Source: Sulfurovum sp.
GTDB taxonomy: Bacteria > Campylobacterota > Campylobacteria > Campylobacterales > Sulfurovaceae
DNA: 6,469 nucleotides
Direction: 5' to 3'
NCBI GenBank assembly: GCA_030626265.1
Contig: DAOUPF010000083.1
Location: 1 to 6,469 of the forward strand
Shown here: piece after piece, positions 1-4,616 of the stretch
How the letters are laid out: the number at the start of each line of letters is the position of its first letter
How positions within the stretch are numbered: the stretch's first letter is position 1
The notes under the pieces: generated by a model
The model's database searches: none
Told to the model about the DNA's origin: nothing
Seen by the model: the letters and a program-made list of their open reading frames with translations, nothing else
Translations under genes and position numbers: made by a program

Positions 1-28
1 AATTTCTAACTACTAATTTCTAATTTAC
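1..28. repeat. Degenerate 7-nt tandem repeat at the window edge
   Basis: The first 28 bases read as four heptamers in register: AATTTCT, AACTACT, AATTTCT, AATTTAC. Units 1 and 3 are identical; units 2 and 4 differ from them at two positions each. On the other strand the unit is roughly AGAAATT/AGTAGTT. The array ends just before the prs stop codon and may continue past the left edge of the window. It lies just 3' of prs and has no GC-rich stem, so it does not look like a terminator. Number of units and function are unknown. Confidence 0.5.
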
Positions 29-29
29 T

Positions 30-968
30 TCATGAGTGCAGTGCAAAAAGTGTATTTACACTCTCATTATTTTGTACTCTTCTTATCACTTCACCAAGCA
101 TAGGTGCAGTTGAAAGCATCTTTATCTTTTTTGATTTTTTTGCTAGAGGTATTGTATTTGAGATGACTAGTTCATCCAAATCACCATTTTCTATACGATC
201 ATATGCAGGACCTGAGAGTACTGGGTGCGTACAGCATGCCATCACGCTATTTGCTCCTAGGTCTTTGAGTGCTTTTGCACCTTTTGTCATGGTTCCAGCT
301 GTATCAATCATATCGTCTATAAATATCACATCTTTACCCTCAACTTCACCTATGACATTCATCACTTCAGCTTCATTTGCCTTTTCACGACGCTTGTCTA
401 CTATCACCATATCTAGACCTAGCTTTTTTGCAAAATAGCGTGCTCTTGTCACTCCACCTACATCTGGAGATGCAATGATTGGGTTTTTGAAGTTTTTTGA
501 TTTGATATAGTCCATGAAAAGTATAGCACCATAAAGATTGTCTACTGGAATATCAAAGAAACCCTGTATCTGAGAAGCATGTAGATCCACTGTTACCATT
601 CGAGTGATTCCTGCTGTCTCCATAAGGTTAGCTACTAGCTTGGCGGTAATAGGCACTCTAGGTGCTGCTTTTCTATCCTGTCTAGCATAACCATAATACG
701 GCACTACTGCTGTGATAGACCTAGCAGATGAGCGTTTGAGTGCATCTGTCATGATAAGAAGCTCCATGAGATTTGCATTGGCAGGTGCAGAAGTAGGCTG
801 TATGATAAATACATCTTTACCTCTCACACTCTCTGCAATTTGTACAGAAATTTCACCATCTGAAAATCGTTTTATATTTGATTTTGATAATGGCATATCT
901 AGATATTTAGCTATCTCTTGTGATAACTCTTCGTTTGCTGTACCAGAAAATAGTATATAGTCTCTCAT
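30..968 (-). CDS. prs: Ribose-phosphate pyrophosphokinase (PRPP synthetase)
   Basis: This 312-residue cytosolic enzyme transfers pyrophosphate from ATP to ribose 5-phosphate, giving PRPP for purine, pyrimidine, NAD, histidine and tryptophan synthesis. The length matches class I bacterial Prs (about 310-315). Visible landmarks are FSDGEI (residues 35-40), the ATP-binding RQDRK loop (96-100), the DLH histidine (H130), the flexible catalytic-loop motif KRREK (192-196), and the PRPP/ribose-5-phosphate loop DDMIDTAGT (218-226). The ATG at 966-968 is preceded by an AAGGT ribosome-binding site (974-978, 5-nt spacing), which supports this start. It is transcribed away from the DUF2062 gene unit. Its product PRPP is the co-substrate of Upp encoded further right. 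Nothing is truncated or odd; the identification is secure. Confidence 0.97.
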   Translation of the reverse strand: MRDYILFSGTANEELSQEIAKYLDMPLSKSNIKRFSDGEISVQIAESVRGKDVFIIQPTSAPANANLMELLIMTDALKRSSARSITAVVPYYGYARQDRKAAPRVPITAKLVANLMETAGITRMVTVDLHASQIQGFFDIPVDNLYGAILFMDYIKSKNFKNPIIASPDVGGVTRARYFAKKLGLDMVIVDKRREKANEAEVMNVIGEVEGKDVIFIDDMIDTAGTMTKGAKALKDLGANSVMACCTHPVLSGPAYDRIENGDLDELVISNTIPLAKKSKKIKMLSTAPMLGEVIRRVQNNESVNTLFALHS

Positions 969-995
969 ATTTTACCTTGTGTGGAATATGGATGT

Positions 996-1001
996 ATTCT
1001 A
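996..1001 (-). promoter_or_regulatory. Possible sigma-70 -10 box for prs
   Basis: On the minus strand TAGAAT lies 27 nt upstream of the prs start codon, with T-rich sequence further upstream and no good -35 box. Transcription would begin near 989, leaving a leader of about 20 nt that includes the AAGGT ribosome-binding site. Weak or absent -35 boxes are normal in Campylobacterota, but single hexamers occur by chance in such AT-rich DNA. Confidence 0.28.
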
Positions 1002-1036
1002 CAGTATTGTTGATAAAAATGTGGTAATTATGCCAT

Positions 1037-1054
1037 CTTTAAATCCTTTTAAAG
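1037..1054. promoter_or_regulatory. Perfect 7-bp palindrome between prs and the DUF2062 gene (possible operator)
   Basis: CTTTAAA (1037-1043) and its exact reverse complement TTTAAAG (1048-1054) are separated by the 4 nt TCCT. The site sits mid-way in the divergent intergenic region (969-1097), 69 bp from the prs start and 43 bp from the ATG at 1098. It has almost no GC and no T-run after it, so a regulator-binding site is more plausible than a terminator. AT-only palindromes arise by chance fairly often in this base composition. I see nothing else definite in this intergenic stretch apart from the prs -10 candidate. Confidence 0.25.
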
Positions 1055-1097
1055 TAGAGAGTGACTACACTAACACAACAAAAAATCGAGATTGATG

Positions 1098-1610
1098 ATG
1101 ATACGAAAAGCATTTAAAAAAAAACATAACAAACCTCAAAGTAAAATTGACAAACTGATAGAGAAATATAACCTACCAAAAGGATATCTATCTATCAATC
1201 GTCGAACGATATCTAGAGGTATATTTATAGGACTTTTCTGGGGCTTTATACCTATGCCTTTTCAGATGGCTGGAGTACTTGCAGTTACTGCACTATTTAG
1301 GTTCAATGTTCCTGTAGCCATAGCTATAGTTTGGCTAAGCAACCCCATCACTATGCCACCCATGTACTATATGGAGTATCTTACAGGTAACTTTCTGCTA
1401 GATAGAGAGGGGATAGATAGTGTAAAGCTATCTATGGGGTGGTTTAAAGAGCATTGGGATGATATCATAGTACCACTATATACTGGTGCTGCGTTTTACT
1501 CTATCGTCGTATCATCTATCATCTATGGTATAGTCAATCTACTATGGATAAAGTCTGTCAAGAGTGAGAAAGAGGACAAAAGACAAAGATTAAAAAGGTT
1601 TAAAAAGTGA
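1098..1610 (+). CDS. DUF2062 family inner-membrane protein
   Basis: This is a small membrane protein of about 170 residues whose biochemical role is not established. Numbering from the upstream TTG at 1092, a basic N-terminus (about residues 4-42, rich in Lys/Arg) leads into the DUF2062 core. Segment 1 (about 43-69) carries the FIGLFWGFIPMPFQ pattern, and segment 2 (about 72-97) carries the family-typical WLSNPITMPPMYY. A third membrane segment (about 126-153) and a strongly basic tail follow. Three possible starts stand in a row: TTG 1092, ATG 1095 and ATG 1098. The only ribosome-binding match, GAG at 1088-1090, is 7 nt from ATG 1098, so I prefer that one. An A9 tract at 1116-1124 lies near the start of the gene. 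The stop overlaps the next gene by 4 nt, so the three plus-strand genes here are probably cotranscribed. Family assignment is firm; function is unknown. Confidence 0.85.
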   Translation: MIRKAFKKKHNKPQSKIDKLIEKYNLPKGYLSINRRTISRGIFIGLFWGFIPMPFQMAGVLAVTALFRFNVPVAIAIVWLSNPITMPPMYYMEYLTGNFLLDREGIDSVKLSMGWFKEHWDDIIVPLYTGAAFYSIVVSSIIYGIVNLLWIKSVKSEKEDKRQRLKRFKK

Positions 1611-1780
1611 CTATACAAAAATATATAATACTACTATCTCCTATCTTGATACTACTATCAGCTTGCCAACAAAGAGTAGAACCTAGAGTTTGCAAAAGTT
1701 ACATAGCACCACCTCCAAGTACAGCTACCTTTAATGAAAGCAATCTAAGTAAATTCAGACCTAGATTAAAACTAAAATGA
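1607..1780 (+). CDS. Small predicted lipoprotein (57 aa), GTG start
   Basis: I do not recognise this 57-residue protein. Its start is GTG at 1607-1609, which overlaps the TGA of the DUF2062 gene in a GTGA arrangement. An AAGG ribosome-binding site at 1595-1598 lies 8 nt upstream. The N-terminus has a short polar region with one Lys, a hydrophobic core (about residues 7-18) and a lipobox LSAC with Cys20, so signal peptidase II should release a mature peptide of 38 residues anchored by a lipidated Cys. Residue +2 is Gln, not Asp, which under the E. coli rule favours the outer membrane. The mature part has a second Cys (29), an APPPS stretch (34-38) and a basic C-terminus (RPRLKLK, 51-57). It then overlaps the zinc-ribbon gene by 4 nt. 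The lipobox, ribosome-binding site and double overlap all argue that it is real; function is unknown. Confidence 0.72.
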   Translation: MTIQKYIILLSPILILLSACQQRVEPRVCKSYIAPPPSTATFNESNLSKFRPRLKLK

Positions 1781-1956
1781 GTCAAGAGAATGTGCTATTA
1801 GTGCCTTGCCGATACTGTAAAGCAGAGATAGACAAAAGCATAAAGAGATGTCCATACTGCGGAAGCATCAGCCCAACACTAGAGATAAAAAGTATATTTG
1901 GGATTATGTTTGTAGTGATTGCTGTAATTTATGTTTATATCTATTTTAAGTCTTAG
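1777..1956 (+). CDS. Small zinc-ribbon protein with a C-terminal transmembrane helix (59 aa)
   Basis: This 59-residue protein has four cysteines in two CxxC knuckles: C11-R-Y-C14 and C25-P-Y-C28, the second followed by Gly. This is a classic short zinc ribbon with a 10-residue gap. A short linker leads to one hydrophobic helix (about residues 40-57, IFGIMFVVIAVIYVYIYF) ending with Lys-Ser, so it is probably tail-anchored with the zinc ribbon in the cytoplasm. The ATG overlaps the TGA of the lipoprotein gene (ATGA), with no clear ribosome-binding site of its own, which suggests translational coupling. It is the last gene of the DUF2062-lipoprotein unit; a hairpin overlaps its stop. Such membrane zinc ribbons are usually uncharacterised. 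Fold prediction is strong; role is unknown. Confidence 0.78.
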   Translation: MSQENVLLVPCRYCKAEIDKSIKRCPYCGSISPTLEIKSIFGIMFVVIAVIYVYIYFKS

Positions 1957-1981
1957 ATTGAGACTTGATATCCCAATCTAA
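1953..1981. terminator. Possible bidirectional terminator hairpin between convergent genes
   Basis: TTAGATTG (1953-1960) and CAATCTAA (1974-1981) form a perfect 8-bp stem around a 13-nt loop. It lies in the gap between the convergent zinc-ribbon gene and uraA, overlapping the stop of the former. Neither side is followed by a long T-run: the plus side has a loosely T-rich stretch and the minus side little. A weak two-way terminator or a transcript-end stabiliser are both possible. Position is the main support. Confidence 0.42.
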
Positions 1982-1988
1982 ATATCTT

Positions 1989-3230
1989 CTATACTTCTAC
2001 CCTACTCTTAGGAAGAACCAGATTCAAAATTATTCCTAAGATTGCTCCAAGTCCTATACCAGAGAAACCTACTCCACCGAAGTTGAAGCTCATACCACCT
2101 ATGGCAAATACCAATATAAGTGATACTATAATCATATTTCTAGGGTCATTGAGGTCTGTTTTGGCTCTAACTAGTGTACTGATACCAACTGAAGTAATGA
2201 TACCAAACAGAAGCAACATCACTCCACCCATAACAGGCACTGGAATAGTCTGTAAAAATCCTCCTAGCTTAGAGAAGAAAGCCAAAGCTATAGCAAAGAT
2301 AGCTGCCCATGTCATGATAGCAGGGTTAAATGCTTTAGTGATAGTCACTGCACCTGTCACCTCGGAATAAGTTGTATTTGGTGGGCCACCTAGCAGTGAT
2401 GCAGCAGTCGTAGCTAGTCCATCACCTAAAAGTGTATTTTCTAATCCTGGATTCTTGAGGTAATCCTCTTCAGTCACTCCTGAGATAGCTACCATATCCC
2501 CGATATGCTCAACTGCTGGAGCAATAGCGATAGGTAATATAAACATAATTGCTTCCCAGTTTAGCTCTGGCATCACAAAAGCAGGTACTGCAAAAAGTGG
2601 TGCTTTATCAATCACAGAGAAGTCTACAATCCCAAAAGCAACCGAAGCTATGTATCCAACTACAATACCTATAAGAATTGGCAGCAATTTAAACATCCCT
2701 TTACCTAAAATAGTTACAAATACTGTAGCAAAAAGTGTAAGCATAGATATAGTAATAGCTGTCCTAAATGGTACTAACTCAATACTGCCATCTCCTGTAT
2801 GACCAGTGGCCATATGCACTGCCACAGGAGCTAGTATCAATCCTATAGTCATGATTACGGGTCCTGTAACTATGGGAGGTAGAATCTTGTGGATAAAACC
2901 ACTACCACGAAGTCGTATCAATATACTAAGTAGTACATAGAACAGTCCAGCTGCTGCCAAGCCACTCATAGTACCTGCTATTCCCCACTTTTCTACACCA
3001 TATATTATAGGTGCTATAAATGCAAATGATGATGCTAAAAATATAGGTGGTACATTCTTACGATTTGTCAGCTGAAAAATCAGAGTTCCTATACCTGCAG
3101 TAAAAAGTGCTACATTTGGATTGAGTCCTGTCAAGATAGGTACTAAGACCAATGCTCCAAAAGCTACAAATAAAAACTGTAAGCCTATTATGGCATCTTT
3201 GAGGCGAAAATTATACTGTGTTGCTTTCAT
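1989..3230 (-). CDS. uraA: Uracil permease, NCS2 (nucleobase-cation symporter-2) family
   Basis: This 413-residue inner-membrane transporter probably takes up uracil by proton symport. Most of the chain is hydrophobic, consistent with the 14-segment NCS2/UraA fold. The substrate-site region reads AVEHIGDMVAIS (residues 239-250), then PPNTTYSEVTG (283-293). Glu241 and Glu290 fall at exactly the numbers of the uracil-binding Glu241 and Glu290 of E. coli UraA, and the IPVPVMGG motif (329-336) is also typical. One difference is Asp245 where E. coli UraA has His245; xanthine/urate members of the family carry Asp at the equivalent place. The pyrimidine-type NTTYxE signature and divergence from upp still favour uracil. 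The ATG at 3228-3230 has a strong AGGAGA ribosome-binding site (3235-3240). The gene is complete. Confidence 0.93.
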   Translation of the reverse strand: MKATQYNFRLKDAIIGLQFLFVAFGALVLVPILTGLNPNVALFTAGIGTLIFQLTNRKNVPPIFLASSFAFIAPIIYGVEKWGIAGTMSGLAAAGLFYVLLSILIRLRGSGFIHKILPPIVTGPVIMTIGLILAPVAVHMATGHTGDGSIELVPFRTAITISMLTLFATVFVTILGKGMFKLLPILIGIVVGYIASVAFGIVDFSVIDKAPLFAVPAFVMPELNWEAIMFILPIAIAPAVEHIGDMVAISGVTEEDYLKNPGLENTLLGDGLATTAASLLGGPPNTTYSEVTGAVTITKAFNPAIMTWAAIFAIALAFFSKLGGFLQTIPVPVMGGVMLLLFGIITSVGISTLVRAKTDLNDPRNMIIVSLILVFAIGGMSFNFGGVGFSGIGLGAILGIILNLVLPKSRVEV

Positions 3231-3255
3231 TACTTCTCCTAAAATAAATTTAAAG

Positions 3256-3264
3256 ATTGTAACA
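3256..3264 (-). promoter_or_regulatory. Candidate extended -10 promoter for uraA
   Basis: On the minus strand TG-T-TACAAT gives an extended -10 element (hexamer 3256-3261, TG at 3263-3264). Transcription would start near 3249, leaving a leader of about 18 nt with the AGGAGA site. No convincing -35 box is seen; the element faces away from upp in a shared intergenic region of 112 bp. Extended -10 promoters without -35 boxes are usual in Campylobacterota. Confidence 0.42.
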
Positions 3265-3305
3265 CAAAGCTAATAATAGTTGTGTAAGTTTTAGTAAAAT
3301 TTAGA

Positions 3306-3311
3306 GATAAT
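3306..3311 (+). promoter_or_regulatory. Possible -10 box for upp-rsmD
   Basis: GATAAT lies 31 nt upstream of the upp ATG, after AT-rich sequence containing TAAGTT (3285-3290, 15-nt spacing) as a poor -35. Transcription would start near 3318. TATAAA/TATTAT nearer the gene (3320-3328) would place the start inside the ribosome-binding site and is less likely. The leader is too short to hold an upp-type attenuator or riboswitch. Confidence 0.32.
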
Positions 3312-3342
3312 CTTATTAATATTATAAACCAAAGGATTTCAT

Positions 3343-3981
3343 ATGAATATAAAAATTATTGACCATCCTCTCATAAAACATAAAATGGCTTTTTTACGTG
3401 ATGAGAGACGCTCTATGCCTGAGTTTCGGAAGCTTTTGCATGAGATTGGACTGCTTATGGCATTTGATGTGACTCGTGACCTCAAACTAGAAGAGACGGT
3501 TATCAAAACACCAGTATCAGTTACAAAGGCTGAAAAACTAGAAAAACACCCTGTACTTGTCAATATACTCCGTGCAGGTATTGGTATGCTAAACCCTTTT
3601 ATGGAAATTCTACCAAAAAGTAGAGTGGGGTTTTTAGGTATGAACAGAGATGAAGAGACACTCCAAGCCCATAGCTACTACAACAAAATACCAATGCAAG
3701 CACTTGATAACAAAGTGCTCCTGCTAGACCCCATGTTGGCTACTGGTGGCTCTGCACTAAGTGCTCTTGATTTTCTCAAAGAAAAAGGTGTAACTGATGT
3801 AACATTTATCTGTCTTGTAGCTGCACCAGAGGGTGTAAAAGCTATCAATGAACAGTATCCTGATATCACGATATATACAGCTGCCTTAGATGAGAAACTA
3901 AATGAAAAAGGCTATATAGTTCCAGGTCTAGGAGACGCTGGAGATAGAATATTTGGTACAGGAGATGATGAAAACTTATGA
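3343..3981 (+). CDS. upp: Uracil phosphoribosyltransferase
   Basis: This 212-residue cytosolic salvage enzyme converts uracil and PRPP to UMP and pyrophosphate. The length is close to the usual 208. Landmarks are the N-terminal HPLIKHKM (residues 8-15), VNILRAGIGM (73-82), the PRPP-binding loop LDPMLATGGS (128-137), and the uracil-binding C-terminal block YIVPGLGDAGDR (191-202) followed by IFGT. The ATG has an AAAGGA ribosome-binding site (3331-3336) with 6-nt spacing. It is divergent from the permease gene uraA, so transport and trapping of uracil are encoded side by side. Its PRPP comes from Prs. The last codons overlap rsmD in an ATGA junction, indicating one transcript. The chain runs a few residues past the usual end (GDDENL), which looks harmless. 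Identification is secure. Confidence 0.96.
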   Translation: MNIKIIDHPLIKHKMAFLRDERRSMPEFRKLLHEIGLLMAFDVTRDLKLEETVIKTPVSVTKAEKLEKHPVLVNILRAGIGMLNPFMEILPKSRVGFLGMNRDEETLQAHSYYNKIPMQALDNKVLLLDPMLATGGSALSALDFLKEKGVTDVTFICLVAAPEGVKAINEQYPDITIYTAALDEKLNEKGYIVPGLGDAGDRIFGTGDDENL

Positions 3982-4616
3982 AAAAATATAAAGAAGAGAA
4001 GAAGAAAAGAGTAAGAAAAGAGCCTATTAAGTGTTTTGAGACTCCAATCATAGGAGGAGAGTTAAAAGGAAAAAAGATTCTCATACCCAATATAAATAGC
4101 ACGAGAAGTTCAAAGTCAATACTAAGAGAGTCTCTATTTAATACTCTACAGTTTGACATCATTGACAAAAACTTTGTAGAAGTGTTTGCAGGTAGTGGTT
4201 CAGTAGGGATTGAAGCTATCAGCCGTGGAGCAAGCCAAGCGATATTTATAGAGAAAAATAAAACTGTCTATGACATACTCCGTCATAATATAAAACAGCT
4301 AAATATATCAAATGCAACCACCTTGAGAGGGGACAGTTTTGATGAGTTTTCTGCTGTTTATGGTAATGTCAAAAATAGTGGTATAAAAACATATTTCTAT
4401 TTTGATCCTCCATTTTCTACTAGAGAGGGCATGGAGGATATCTATGACAATACTTTAGCTCTGATGAGTATGATAGAGGCAGAAGTATGCGAGATGGTCA
4501 TGGTAGAGCATATGACCTCTGTAGAGATGCCTGAGATAATAGGCTCTCTAAAAAAAGTCAAATCTAAAAAGTTTGGTAAAAGCTCTATAAGCTATTATTC
4601 TGCATCAATTTATTAA
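3978..4616 (+). CDS. rsmD: 16S rRNA (guanine(966)-N(2))-methyltransferase
   Basis: This 212-residue SAM-dependent enzyme methylates N2 of G966 in 16S rRNA during assembly of the small ribosomal subunit. Features are IIGGELKGKKI (residues 24-34, the usual RsmD opening), TRSSKSILRESLFN (42-55, equivalent to the TRPT..RE.LFN block), SAM-binding motif I EVFAGSGSVGIEA (68-80), acidic Glu92 ending the next strand, and catalytic motif IV DPPF (143-146). The N-terminus carries about 20 extra residues, very rich in Lys/Arg, ahead of the family core; they could bind rRNA, though no other good start is seen nearby. The start overlaps the upp stop (ATGA), with GGAG 13 nt upstream, so translation is probably coupled. 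The 3' end overlaps the convergent GGDEF-EAL gene by 32 bp. Confidence 0.92.
   Translation: MKKYKEEKKKRVRKEPIKCFETPIIGGELKGKKILIPNINSTRSSKSILRESLFNTLQFDIIDKNFVEVFAGSGSVGIEAISRGASQAIFIEKNKTVYDILRHNIKQLNISNATTLRGDSFDEFSAVYGNVKNSGIKTYFYFDPPFSTREGMEDIYDNTLALMSMIEAEVCEMVMVEHMTSVEMPEIIGSLKKVKSKKFGKSSISYYSASIY

Noticed and set aside
163..438. 91-codon plus-strand open frame opposite prs
   Set aside because: It is Ser/Pro-rich low-complexity translation antisense to a highly conserved enzyme, with no independent support.
1116..1124. A9 tract in the DUF2062 gene as a phase-variation switch
   Set aside because: Campylobacterota phase-variable tracts are mostly G/C homopolymers; A runs encoding Lys are common at this base composition, and the frame is intact.
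2083..2370. 95-codon plus-strand open frame inside uraA
   Set aside because: It is antisense to the well-supported uraA coding sequence and has no domain and no good ribosome-binding site; it is a shadow frame.
3866..4168. 100-codon minus-strand open frame across the upp/rsmD junction
   Set aside because: It overlaps two secure genes on the opposite strand, and its Phe/Leu-rich content is what the antisense of Lys/Glu codons gives.
4581..4593. AGCT-CTATA-AGCT as a terminator between rsmD and the GGDEF-EAL gene
   Set aside because: The stem is only 4 bp, lies within both coding regions and lacks a T-run.
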